Origin: Shimia sp. | GTDB lineage: Bacteria; Pseudomonadota; Alphaproteobacteria; Rhodobacterales; Rhodobacteraceae | Length of the DNA stretch: 64,000 nt | Reading direction: 5' to 3' | Assembly: GCF_022448905.1 (NCBI RefSeq) | Contig: NZ_JAKVCW010000011.1 | Coordinates: 1 to 64,000, forward strand | Notes under the pieces: model-generated | Told to the model about the DNA's origin: nothing | The model's input: only the letters and a program-made list of their open reading frames with translations | Databases searched by the model: none | Shown: positions 51,410 through 59,941 of the stretch, piece after piece | How positions within the stretch are numbered: position 1 is the stretch's first letter | Layout of the letters: the number at the start of each line of letters is the position of its first letter | Made by a program: the position numbers and the translations under genes

Positions 51410-52624
51410 ATGACCAAACGCAACGCCCCACAAGGCTTCGCCACCCGCGCCATCCACCACGCCTATGATCCGCAGGACAACGAAGGCGCGCTGACCCCAC
51501 CGCTGCACCTGACCTCCACTTTCACTTTTGAAACCGCGCAGGCCGGTGGCGAGATGTTTGCCGGTGACCGCGTGGGGCACATCTATTCGCGCATCTCAAA
51601 TCCAACCTGCGATCTGCTGGAGCAGCGCATCGCCACACTCGAAGGGGCCGAAGCCGGTCTGGCCTTGGCCTCCGGCATGGGCGGCATCACCGCCACGCTC
51701 TGGACCCTGCTCTCCCCTGGCGACGAACTCATCGTCGACAAAACGCTGTATGGCTGCACCTTTGCCTTCATGCAGCATGGTCTGGCGAAATGGGGCGTGA
51801 CCATCACCCATGTCGACATGACCAATATCGAAAATCTGCGCGCCGCTGTCTCAGACAAAACCCGCGTGGTGTATTTCGAAACCCCGGCCAACCCCAACAT
51901 GCGTCTGGTCGACATCGCCGCCGCATCCAAAATTGCGCACAGCGTGGACGCCACCGTGGTGGTCGACAACACCTACGCTACGCCCTACCTGACCCGCCCT
52001 ATCGAACTGGGCGCAGACATCGTGCTGCACTCCGCCACCAAGTATCTCGGGGGCCACGGCGATGTGGTGGCCGGTCTTGTGGTCGGCACCGCCGAGCAAA
52101 TTGCCGACATCCGTCTGGTCGGCATGAAAGACATGACCGGCGCGGTCATGGCGCCGTTTAATGCCATGCTGATCTTGCGCGGCCTCAAAACCCTGGCCCT
52201 GCGTCTGGACCGCCATGTGCAATCCGCGATCACCGTTGCGGAATGGCTCGAAAGCCACCCGGCCATTGAATCCGTGTCCTTCCCGGGCCTAAAGAGTTTC
52301 CCACAGCATGAGCTGGCAGAGCGCCAAATGGACAAACCCGGCGCGATGATCGCCTTTGAACTGGTCGAAGGCCACGACGCGGGTATCGCGCTGATGAACA
52401 ACCTCAACCTCATCCAGCGGGCGGTGTCTTTGGGCGACGCCGAAAGCCTGATCCAGCACCCGGCCTCCATGACCCATTCCACCTACACGCCCGAAGAGCG
52501 CGCCGCGCACAACATCACCGAAGGCCTCGTGCGTCTGTCCGTAGGTCTTGAAGAGGTTGAGGACATCCTCGCCGACCTCGCCCAAGCGCTAGACGCCCTG
52601 CCCACCCGCATCGCAGCGGAATAA
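51410..52624 (+). CDS. mdeA: L-methionine gamma-lyase
   Basis: The 404-residue PLP enzyme cleaves methionine to methanethiol, 2-oxobutyrate and ammonia. Residue numbering matches the well-studied P. putida enzyme: Tyr114 and Cys116 in TLYGCTF and the PLP lysine Lys211 in HSATKYLGGHGD. Cys116 is the feature separating methionine gamma-lyase from cystathionine gamma-lyases. It is followed 69 bp later by mdeB, which consumes the 2-oxobutyrate. Confidence 0.94.
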   Translation: MTKRNAPQGFATRAIHHAYDPQDNEGALTPPLHLTSTFTFETAQAGGEMFAGDRVGHIYSRISNPTCDLLEQRIATLEGAEAGLALASGMGGITATLWTLLSPGDELIVDKTLYGCTFAFMQHGLAKWGVTITHVDMTNIENLRAAVSDKTRVVYFETPANPNMRLVDIAAASKIAHSVDATVVVDNTYATPYLTRPIELGADIVLHSATKYLGGHGDVVAGLVVGTAEQIADIRLVGMKDMTGAVMAPFNAMLILRGLKTLALRLDRHVQSAITVAEWLESHPAIESVSFPGLKSFPQHELAERQMDKPGAMIAFELVEGHDAGIALMNNLNLIQRAVSLGDAESLIQHPASMTHSTYTPEERAAHNITEGLVRLSVGLEEVEDILADLAQALDALPTRIAAE

Positions 52625-52693
52625 GCCCTTCGGCCTTGGCGTGCTACACTTGCGCCAAGGCCACTCTCCCCGATTGCCCACCGGAGCCAGACA

Positions 52694-55066
52694 ATGAACG
52701 ACACCCAGCACCTGAAGACCATCGAACAACGCCTGCTGTGGCTGTCCCATTGGATGATCCACAACGCCAACCACATCCGGCCCAAAGAAGACGGCATCAA
52801 GATCGGCGGCCACCAGGCGTCCTCCGCCTCCATGGTTTCGATCATGACCGCGCTCTACTTTGCCACGCTCAAGCCTGAAGACCGCGTTGCCGTGAAACCC
52901 CACGCCTCGCCAATCTTCCATGCGATGCAATATCTGATGGGCAATCAGACACGCGAGAAAATGGAAAACTTCCGCGGCTTTGGCGGCGTGCAAAGCTACC
53001 CCAGCCGCACCAAAGACATCGACGATGTGGATTTCTCCACCGGCTCCGTGGGGCTTGGCGTGGCAATCACCTCCTTCGCCTCGCTGATCCAAGACTACAT
53101 CACCGCCAAAGACTGGGGCGCGGACGCGCCGCAGGGCCGTATGGTGGCGCTGGTGGGCGATGCGGAACTGGACGAAGGCAACGTCTATGAGGCCCTGCAA
53201 GAGGGCTGGAAAAACGACCTGCGCAACACCTGGTGGATCATCGACTACAACCGCCAATCCTTGGACGGCATCGTGCGCGAAGGCCTGTTTGAACGGGTTG
53301 AGAAGATCTTTGACGCCTTTGGCTGGGACGTAGTCCGCGTGAAATACGGCGCCCTGCAACGTGCTGCCTTTGCCGAGCCCGGCGGTGACAAGTTGCGCGA
53401 CTGGATCGACAATTGCCCTAACCAAGACTACTCCGCCTTGACCTTCATGGGCGGGGCGGTCTGGCGGAAACACCTGATGGACGATCTTGGCGACCAAGGC
53501 GACGTTACGGCGCTCCTAGATCGGCGCAGCGACGACGAGTTGGCCGAACTGATGGAAAACCTCGGCGGCAACTGCGTGGAAACCATGGCCGAGACCTTCG
53601 CCGCCATCGACCACGACCGCCCAACCTGTTTTCTGGCCTACACCATCAAAGGCTGGGGCACGCCCATCGCCGGTCACAAGGACAACCACGGCGGGTTGAT
53701 GAACAAGACCCAGATGGCGACTTGGCAAAAACACATGGGTGTGGCCGAAGGTCAGGAATGGGAGCCGATGGCCACCGTCGCCGCCCCAGCCGCCCTGCGC
53801 GACTTCCTCTCCGAAGTGCCTTTCTTTGCCCAAGGGCCACGCCGGTTTACCGACGCCAAACTCCCGGTTCCGGCCATCTCGCTCGACAGTGACCGCGAGA
53901 CTTCCACGCAAATGGCCTTTGGCAAAATTCTCGATGACCTCTCCAAAGGCGACAGCGACCTTGCCGCGCGCATCGTGACCACCTCGCCCGATGTGACCGG
54001 CACCACCAACCTCGGCCCATGGGTCAACCGCCGCAAGCTCTTTGCCCGCAAGGCCCAGGCCGACGCCTTTATCGAGCACCGCATTCCCTCAACAGCCAAA
54101 TGGGAGTTCACGCCGGAAGGCCAGCACATTGAGCTGGGCATTGCCGAGATGAACCTGATGCTCCTGCTGGGGGCCGCAGGCTTATCCCACTCCCTCTTTG
54201 GCAAACGCCTGATCCCCATCGGCACCGTCTACGATCCTTTTGTGTCCCGCGGTCTCGATGCGCTCAACTACGCCTGCTATCAAGACGCCCGCTTCCTGCT
54301 GGTGGGCACCCCCTCCGGCGTGACGCTTGCACCCGAAGGCGGCGCGCATCAATCCATTGCCTCGCCTTTGATCGGCATGTCCCAAGACGGCCTCGCTTCC
54401 TTTGAACCGGCCTTTGCCGATGAGCTAGCCGTGATCATGGAATGGGCCTTTGACTACCTGCAACGCGATGGCGAAGGCGATCCCGACGAGCGCACCTGGC
54501 TGCGCGATGAAACCGGCGGCTCTGTCTATCTGCGCCTGACCACCAACCCGATTGAGCAGCCGGGCAAGCGCAACGATGACGCGTTCAAACAGGGCGCAAT
54601 CGATGGTGCCTACTGGCTGCGCAAACCCGGCCCCAACTGCGAGGTTGTGATTGCCTACCAAGGGTCTGTTGCGCCGGAAGCCATCAAAGCCGCTGGTCAA
54701 ATCGCCAACGACCGCCGCGACATCGGCGTTTTGGCCGTCACTTCTGCGGACCGCCTCAACGCCGGCTGGACCGCCGCGCAACGTGCCCGCGCGCGGGGGC
54801 AAATGTCGGCCCAAAGCCACATCGAGCGGCTTTTGTCCGAGCTGCCGCCCCATTGCCGCCTGCTCACAGTGATCGATGGCCACCCCGCCACGCTGAGCTG
54901 GCTCGGCGCAGTGCAGGGCCATCAAACCCTACCGCTAGGCGTGGAGCACTTCGGCCAAACCGGCACCATCGGCGACCTCTACCGGCACCACGGGCTGGAC
55001 GCCGCCACCATCGTCTCCCGCATCAACGCGCTGACCTCGGGCCGCAGCCTTTTGCCGCAAAGGTAA
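52694..55066 (+). CDS. mdeB: Homodimeric 2-oxoacid dehydrogenase E1 (2-oxobutyrate-type, AceE-like)
   Basis: The 790-residue single-chain E1 has the thiamine-diphosphate motif GDAELDEGN through DYNRQSLDG and the GHKDNHGG/IELGIAEMN blocks of AceE-type transketolase-fold enzymes. In P. putida the equivalent gene next to methionine gamma-lyase encodes an E1 acting on 2-oxobutyrate; here it should feed propionyl-CoA formation. GGAG lies 8 nt before the ATG. It is shorter than typical AceE (about 880), and no E2/E3 genes adjoin. Confidence 0.88.
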   Translation: MNDTQHLKTIEQRLLWLSHWMIHNANHIRPKEDGIKIGGHQASSASMVSIMTALYFATLKPEDRVAVKPHASPIFHAMQYLMGNQTREKMENFRGFGGVQSYPSRTKDIDDVDFSTGSVGLGVAITSFASLIQDYITAKDWGADAPQGRMVALVGDAELDEGNVYEALQEGWKNDLRNTWWIIDYNRQSLDGIVREGLFERVEKIFDAFGWDVVRVKYGALQRAAFAEPGGDKLRDWIDNCPNQDYSALTFMGGAVWRKHLMDDLGDQGDVTALLDRRSDDELAELMENLGGNCVETMAETFAAIDHDRPTCFLAYTIKGWGTPIAGHKDNHGGLMNKTQMATWQKHMGVAEGQEWEPMATVAAPAALRDFLSEVPFFAQGPRRFTDAKLPVPAISLDSDRETSTQMAFGKILDDLSKGDSDLAARIVTTSPDVTGTTNLGPWVNRRKLFARKAQADAFIEHRIPSTAKWEFTPEGQHIELGIAEMNLMLLLGAAGLSHSLFGKRLIPIGTVYDPFVSRGLDALNYACYQDARFLLVGTPSGVTLAPEGGAHQSIASPLIGMSQDGLASFEPAFADELAVIMEWAFDYLQRDGEGDPDERTWLRDETGGSVYLRLTTNPIEQPGKRNDDAFKQGAIDGAYWLRKPGPNCEVVIAYQGSVAPEAIKAAGQIANDRRDIGVLAVTSADRLNAGWTAAQRARARGQMSAQSHIERLLSELPPHCRLLTVIDGHPATLSWLGAVQGHQTLPLGVEHFGQTGTIGDLYRHHGLDAATIVSRINALTSGRSLLPQR

Positions 55067-55173
55067 CGCCACACGTCTACCGCCGCGGCAGGCGGCGCCC
55101 CTCTTGACGCCGGCCACATCGCGCCCGCATGCTTGTCACAGGCATCTCATTCGCCTGCCACAAAGGAGCCCGC

Positions 55174-55614
55174 GTGCCTGTCAGAACCACCCTCCTGCCG
55201 AAATCCGCGCTTTTGCACGTCGAATTATACGGCACCGTCCTGCCCGGCGAACTCTGGGCCGCCCTCACGCGTGCCTATCAGGACCCGGGCTACATCCACG
55301 GCATGACCGAAGTGGGGGATTTTCGCGGCGTCACCGACATGCAGGCCGGCTACGATGACATGCTCACATTCACCAAGGCGTTCACCGAGTTTCACAACGC
55401 CAACGCAGAGCCGTTGACCCTATTTTTGCTCGACCAAAATCAACTAGGATTTTCCATCGGCGAGATGTTCATGGCCTTTTCAGAAACCCTGCCCAGCACC
55501 GTAGATCTGCACGTGATGCCCGGTTATCCAGAAATCTTCGCTGCCCTAGATCTGTCCGAAGACCAGATCGCCGAATTCCCGCCCCACTGCCAGGATGAAA
55601 CCCATCTGCTCTAA
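55174..55614 (+). CDS. Tandem-array protein 1 (unknown STAS-like family, 146 aa)
   Basis: This is the first of six tandem paralogues. The GTG start is chosen because AAAGGAG lies 7 nt upstream and the product then begins MPVRTTLLPKSALLHVELYG, matching the start and 146-residue length of copies 4 to 6. The pattern is a beta strand with G-T-V, a helix with YQDPGY, VGDFRGV, then GYPEIFAALDL and the C-terminal FPPHCQDETHLL. This resembles single-domain STAS-like folds, but the family is not one I can name. It follows mdeB by 107 bp. Confidence 0.72.
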   Translation: MPVRTTLLPKSALLHVELYGTVLPGELWAALTRAYQDPGYIHGMTEVGDFRGVTDMQAGYDDMLTFTKAFTEFHNANAEPLTLFLLDQNQLGFSIGEMFMAFSETLPSTVDLHVMPGYPEIFAALDLSEDQIAEFPPHCQDETHLL

Positions 55615-55750
55615 GGCTTTGCTTCATTCCTATTGAATTCCATTTTTGGAATGTTATTTTGGCATAAATCGCCATGAAGAAACCGGTACCGTGTGACTTG
55701 CGCGCGCTTCCGTATCACCAAAGGGTTCAGCCTGAAGACTTGGGGTGTTC

Positions 55751-56206
55751 ATGCCCATCGAGAACCAAATCCTCAGTCCCGCCGCTCTGGCCTACCGCCG
55801 GTTCTCCGGCCATGTCACCATGGCCGAATTGACCGCCTCCTCCCAAGCGCTGCACGCCGATCCGGCCTATGTGCCGGGCACCCACACCGTGGTCGACATG
55901 CTCGACGTGACCGATTTTGACATCGGTTTTGACCAGATGCGCGACTTTGCCGCCCTGACCCGCAACCGTCACAGCGCCCGGGGCAAACCGGTGCACATCT
56001 TCATTGTCTGCAGCAGCGAACGAGGCCGCTGGCTGGCGGAAATGTTCCGCGCCCTGGCCGACCTGGAACCCGGCCTGGCCAACATCGACATCCTGCACGG
56101 CTTCCCAGAAGTCCTCGCCCTGCTTGACCTGCCACCGGACACCATCAAGCTATTCCCCGAAGACTGTCAAACCGAGTCCCACCTGCTCAACCGTCGCAGC
56201 TCCTGA
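55751..56206 (+). CDS. Tandem-array protein 2 (unknown STAS-like family, 151 aa)
   Basis: Begins MPIENQILSPAALAYRRFSG and is closest to copy 3, sharing the 5-residue C-terminal extension NR(R/L)SS after the family motif FPEDCQTESHLL. Other family blocks are VTDFDIGFDQM and GFPEVLALLDLP. No signal peptide, membrane span or catalytic motif is visible. It starts 136 bp after copy 1, with a small hairpin (ATTCCA/TGGAAT near 55640) in the gap, so it may be transcribed separately. Confidence 0.72.
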   Translation: MPIENQILSPAALAYRRFSGHVTMAELTASSQALHADPAYVPGTHTVVDMLDVTDFDIGFDQMRDFAALTRNRHSARGKPVHIFIVCSSERGRWLAEMFRALADLEPGLANIDILHGFPEVLALLDLPPDTIKLFPEDCQTESHLLNRRSS

Positions 56207-56271
56207 AACGAAACCGGTCTTCACTGAAAAGGCTTCCTTAACGCTCCCCTAGCACCCTCAGCGGAGCAGCC

Positions 56272-56287
56272 TGTGTCACTTGACACA
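56272..56287. promoter_or_regulatory. Inverted repeat overlapping the -35 box upstream of array gene 3
   Basis: TGTGTCACTTGACACA is a 7-bp inverted repeat with a 2-bp centre. Its right half contains the TTGACA (56280-56285) proposed as the -35 element of array gene 3, the expected arrangement for a repressor operator. The binding protein is unknown. Confidence 0.45.
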
Positions 56288-56308
56288 TGCGCATGGGCCA
56301 CTCATCCT
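56280..56308 (+). promoter_or_regulatory. Candidate promoter of array gene 3
   Basis: TTGACA (56280-56285) is followed after 17 bp by CATCCT (56303-56308) and then AAAC. The -10 box is poor against TATAAT, but the same -10 pattern ((C/A)ATCCT(A/T)AAC) recurs at the same spacing before array gene 4, which supports it. Confidence 0.4.
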
Positions 56309-56366
56309 AAACGTGAGCCGACTGGACCACGGCAAAACCGACACGGCGCCAAACTAGGGAGTGCCC

Positions 56367-56822
56367 ATGCCGATTGAAAGCCAACTGCTGACCCCGGCTC
56401 CGCTGGTGTACAGCCGCTTTACAGGTAGCGTCACTTTTGAGGACTTCACCACGTCGTCCCAGGCCCTGCATGCCAATCCAGACTTCACGCCCGGCATGCA
56501 TATGATCCTCGATATGCTCAATCTCGAAGACTTCGACGTGGGGTTTGACGAGATGAAGGCCTTCACCGCCGGCATCCAGCAGCGCCACCGCGAGCGCGGC
56601 GAACATGTGCATATCTATATTGTCTGCAACAACGACCAAAGCATTTGGCTGGCGGAAATGTTCCGCTCTTTGTCAGAGCTCGAAGACGGCATCGCCAGCG
56701 TCGACATCGTGCAGGGCTTCCCCGACATCCTCGCCATCCTAGATTTGCCCCGCCGCACCATCGACCTCTTCCCCGAAGACTGCCGCAGCGAAGCGCACCT
56801 GCTCAATCGCCTGTCCTCTTGA
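56367..56822 (+). CDS. Tandem-array protein 3 (unknown STAS-like family, 151 aa)
   Basis: Begins MPIESQLLTPAPLVYSRFTG and is the closest relative of copy 2 over its whole length, including WLAEMFR, LDLP and the C-terminal FPEDCRSEAHLLNRLSS. The two look like the most recent duplication in the array. It has its own candidate promoter and operator-like repeat upstream, and the start follows AGGGAG. Function unknown; predicted soluble. Confidence 0.72.
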   Translation: MPIESQLLTPAPLVYSRFTGSVTFEDFTTSSQALHANPDFTPGMHMILDMLNLEDFDVGFDEMKAFTAGIQQRHRERGEHVHIYIVCNNDQSIWLAEMFRSLSELEDGIASVDIVQGFPDILAILDLPRRTIDLFPEDCRSEAHLLNRLSS

Positions 56823-56838
56823 CCGTCACCGGAGTTTC

Positions 56839-56867
56839 TTGACCCTGCGCTCTTAGTGCGCAATCCT
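56839..56867 (+). promoter_or_regulatory. Candidate promoter of array gene 4
   Basis: TTGACC (56839-56844), 17 bp, then AATCCT (56862-56867) followed by TAAC. Spacing and both boxes parallel the candidate before array gene 3. It begins 16 bp past the copy-3 stop, so copies 3 and 4 need not share a transcript. Confidence 0.35.
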
Positions 56868-56899
56868 TAACTCAGGATGCCTACACTGAGGAACGCCCG

Positions 56900-57340
56900 A
56901 TGCCGGTCACCGCGACGATCCTCCCGCAATTGTCCCTGGTTCACGTCGTCGGAACTGGAACCCTTATCGAAGATGAGCTACGCGGCGCGCTGACCAAATG
57001 CTAGGCCCAACCGGACTATCGCTTCGGCATGCCCGAAATCGCGGACATGTCTCAGGTTGGCTTCATCGACACCCGCTTCGACATCCACCAGTCTTTTGTC
57101 AAAGAGCTGGCAACGCTGCACGCAGACCAGGGCGCGGCTTTACATGTTATCTTTCTCGGCCTCACCGGACAGCCCGCCCTGATGGTGGAGATGTTCCAAA
57201 ATCTCGTCGCCGTGCAGGACCCGAAGGCCAAAATCGAGACAGCCGACGGTTATCCCGAAGTGCTTGCGCTGCTGGATTTGCCTGCCGAGGCTATCCGACA
57301 CTTCCCGGAATCGTGCCAGCAAGAGAGTCACCTGCTCTGA
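56900..57340 (+). pseudogene. Tandem-array copy 4 with in-frame amber codon
   Basis: Reading from ATG 56900 (GAGGAACG upstream) gives MPVTATILPQLSLVHVVGTG and family-like sequence through 147 codons, except that codon 35 (57002-57004) is TAG. Aligned copies 1 and 6 have Tyr at this position (AYQDPGY, CYQRPEY), so one base change explains it. The rest is intact, including GYPEVLALLDLP and FPESCQQESHLL, with no other stop or frameshift. It may be a recent nonsense allele, a sequencing error, or translated by readthrough. Restart at ATG 57029 would give 103 residues. Confidence 0.7.
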
Positions 57341-57475
57341 TCCCTTGGGACCAACCTCGCCAGGCAATACCTGCCGCCGAAACACTCCCATAGACGCGCC
57401 CTCCCCAATTGCGTTCCTAGCGCAATGCTTGAAATAGGTTTCAATGCGCTGCACACTTCTGGAAAGGATTTGAGA

Positions 57476-57916
57476 TTGCCGATCAGCGTTTCCGTCATTC
57501 CCGAGCTTCAGGTGGTACACAACGTCTATACCGGGCGCGTGACCATTCAGGATCTCTATGACGAGCAAACCAAACGGCACCAGAACCCAGCCTTTGAAAT
57601 GGGCATGCCCGGCATCAATGACCTGTCACAAGTGACCGAGGTCGACATCGGCTTTGATGAAATGATGGCTTACGCCAAGCAAACAACCGAAACCTACCGC
57701 GATGTGACCGAGCCTATTCAACTTGTTCTGGTGGGCGAAACCCCGATCACCGCTGCGGCCATGGCGATGTATGAAAACCTCTCCGCCGCCAGCAACGCCC
57801 CATTTGAAGTCACCGTCGTGCCCGGCTACCCCGAAGTTTTGGCCTTGCTCAACCTGCCTGCCGCAGGCCTCGCCTATTTCCCAGATTTCTGCCGTAAGGA
57901 AAGTCACCTGTTCTAG
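57476..57916 (+). CDS. Tandem-array protein 5 (unknown STAS-like family, 146 aa)
   Basis: I chose the TTG start at 57476, about 8 nt after GGAAAGGA, because the product then begins (M)PISVSVIPELQVVHNVYTG and is 146 residues, exactly like copies 1, 4 and 6. An upstream ATG at 57425 would add 17 unmatched residues. Family blocks are GINDLSQVTEVDIGFDEMM, GYPEVLALLNLP and FPDFCRKESHLF, the last with Phe instead of the final Leu. Function unknown. Confidence 0.7.
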   Translation: MPISVSVIPELQVVHNVYTGRVTIQDLYDEQTKRHQNPAFEMGMPGINDLSQVTEVDIGFDEMMAYAKQTTETYRDVTEPIQLVLVGETPITAAAMAMYENLSAASNAPFEVTVVPGYPEVLALLNLPAAGLAYFPDFCRKESHLF

Positions 57917-58040
57917 GCAAACAAACCTTCTGCCTTTCCCAAATCCCAATTTGCGAAAACACGCCGCAAAATCTGTCGTGCAAGGTGAGAAAAGGTTGCT
58001 CTAACAAAAGATGCATCGCAAACTAATCAAAAGGAAAGCG

Positions 58041-58481
58041 ATGCCCGTCAGCCTAACGATCATTCCCGAGCTCAATCTCGTCCACATCATTTATTCTGGA
58101 CAGGTCACGCCAAAGGAACTCTTTGAAGAGACCCAAGCCTGCTATCAACGGCCGGAATACCGGTCCGGCATGGCCGAAATCAGCGACTTTTTCCAGGTAA
58201 CCTCTTTTGAAATTGGCTATGACGAAGTGCATGAATTCACCACGCACTCAAAGCAGACGCATGGCAGCGTGGACTCAGGCATGGACATTTGTCTGGTGGG
58301 CAGCACCAAAGTGTCTGAACCAGCAATCCTCATGTACGAAAGCATGATCGCGGCCAAAGAAATCCCAATTCGCTTGCACGTTCTTCCCGGGTACCCAGAG
58401 GCATTTGCAGTGCTCAACTTGCCGGAAGACAGCCTCAAGTACTTCCCTGAAACCTGCCACACCGAACGCCACCTGCTTTAA
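58041..58481 (+). CDS. Tandem-array protein 6 (unknown STAS-like family, 146 aa)
   Basis: Begins MPVSLTIIPELNLVHIIYSG with AAAAGGAAAG just upstream; the frame to 58011 adds ten basic residues without homology. It resembles copy 5 most (IPEL, QVT, GYPE, LNLPE) and ends FPETCHTERHLL. It is the last array member and converges on gshA with only 26 bp between stops. The array is thus bounded by mdeB and gshA. Confidence 0.72.
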   Translation: MPVSLTIIPELNLVHIIYSGQVTPKELFEETQACYQRPEYRSGMAEISDFFQVTSFEIGYDEVHEFTTHSKQTHGSVDSGMDICLVGSTKVSEPAILMYESMIAAKEIPIRLHVLPGYPEAFAVLNLPEDSLKYFPETCHTERHLL

Positions 58482-58507
58482 GCCAGCGGCGTTCGCGTTC
58501 ACCGAAA

Positions 58508-59878
58508 TCAGTAGCTGTACTCGCCGTAGATCTGGCTCAGATCACCGTTCCAGTCGCCGTGATACCGCTCCAGAAGCTCATCCGCCGGGACCTTGCCACT
58601 CTCCACGCTTTCCTTCAGCGCGTTCAGGAAATGGGTCTCATTAGGCACCAACCCACCAGCTCCCGGCTTGGCCCGCGCCACCAGACCGGCCTCGGAGATC
58701 GCCAGCACCTCCCGCGCCAGATCGTGCATCTTGATGCCACCCACCTGCGCCTGAAGCCCGTCTTCACTGGCCGCAACCCGCAGCGCCTCCCGCGTCTCCG
58801 CATCCCAGCCTTTCACCAGATCCCAGGCCGCATCCAGCGAGGATTGATCATACATCAGCCCCACCCAGAACGCGGGCAGAGCACAAAGCCGCCGCCATGG
58901 ACCACCGTCCGCGCCGCGCATTTCCATGAATTTCTTGATCCGCGCCTCAGGGAAGGCGGTGGTCAGGTGATCCGCCCAATCGCTCAGGGTAGGCATCTCG
59001 CCGGGCAGGGCCGGCAGCTCGCCTTTCAGGAAGTCGCGGAAGGACATGCCCAGCGCGTCGATGTATTTTCCGTCGCGATAGACAAAATACATCGGCACAT
59101 CGAGCGCATATTGCACCCAACGCTCAAAGCCAAAACCCTCTTCAAACACAAACGGCAACATGCCGGTGCGGTCGTCATCCAGATTGCGCCAGACCAGCCC
59201 CCGTGTGGATTTCACCCCATTGGGTTTGCCATCCAGAAACGGCGAATTGGCAAACAACGCATTCGCCACCGGCTGCAACGCCAGCGCCACGCGCAGCTTC
59301 TGCACCATGTCCGCCTCAGAGGCAAAATCGAGGTTCACCTGCACGGTGCAGGTCCGATACATCATGACCTTGCCCATGGTGCCCACGCGGTCCATGTAAT
59401 CGGTCATCAGCTTGTAACGCCCTTTGGGCATCACCGGCATCTGCTCATGGCTCCAGATCGGCGCCGCGCCAAGCCCAATGAACCCCACCCCGATCTTGTC
59501 GGCGATGTCTTTCACATCGGTCAGGTGTTGGTTCACCTCATCACAGGTCTGGTGGATGCTCTCGAGCGGCGCACCGGACAGCTCCAGCTGCCCCCCCGGC
59601 TCAAGACTCACATTGGCGCCGTCTTTCTCCAAGCCGATCAGCTTGCCGCCTTCTTCCAGCGGGGACCAGCCGTGGCCATCACGCAGGCCTTCCAGCACCG
59701 CCAGAATGGAGCGTTTGCCTTCATAAGGCAGCGGCTTCAGCGTGTCTTTACAATAGCCAAACTTCTCGTGCTCGGTGCCAATACGCCAGTCTTCTTTGGG
59801 TTTGCAGCCAGAGCTGAGGTATTCCGCCAGTTGGTCGTGATGCTCAATCGGCCCGCCGCCGGACTGTGGGATAGACAT
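58508..59878 (-). CDS. gshA: Glutamate-cysteine ligase, class II (plant/alphaproteobacterial type)
   Basis: The 456-residue enzyme makes gamma-glutamylcysteine, the first step of glutathione synthesis. It has the class II blocks WRIGTEHEKFGY, LEPGGQLELSGAPLESIH, MYRTCTVQVNLDF and FMEMRGADGGPWRRLCALPAFWVGL. ATG 59878 is preceded by GGAGCGGAG; the ATG at 59899 adds seven residues. It ends 26 bp from the last array gene on the opposite strand. Confidence 0.95.
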   Translation of the reverse strand: MSIPQSGGGPIEHHDQLAEYLSSGCKPKEDWRIGTEHEKFGYCKDTLKPLPYEGKRSILAVLEGLRDGHGWSPLEEGGKLIGLEKDGANVSLEPGGQLELSGAPLESIHQTCDEVNQHLTDVKDIADKIGVGFIGLGAAPIWSHEQMPVMPKGRYKLMTDYMDRVGTMGKVMMYRTCTVQVNLDFASEADMVQKLRVALALQPVANALFANSPFLDGKPNGVKSTRGLVWRNLDDDRTGMLPFVFEEGFGFERWVQYALDVPMYFVYRDGKYIDALGMSFRDFLKGELPALPGEMPTLSDWADHLTTAFPEARIKKFMEMRGADGGPWRRLCALPAFWVGLMYDQSSLDAAWDLVKGWDAETREALRVAASEDGLQAQVGGIKMHDLAREVLAISEAGLVARAKPGAGGLVPNETHFLNALKESVESGKVPADELLERYHGDWNGDLSQIYGEYSY

Positions 59879-59941
59879 AGGCTTGCTCCGCTCCTGCAAA
59901 CTCGCTTGGGACAGTAGTGGTGAGGGTAATTCCCGGCAGTG

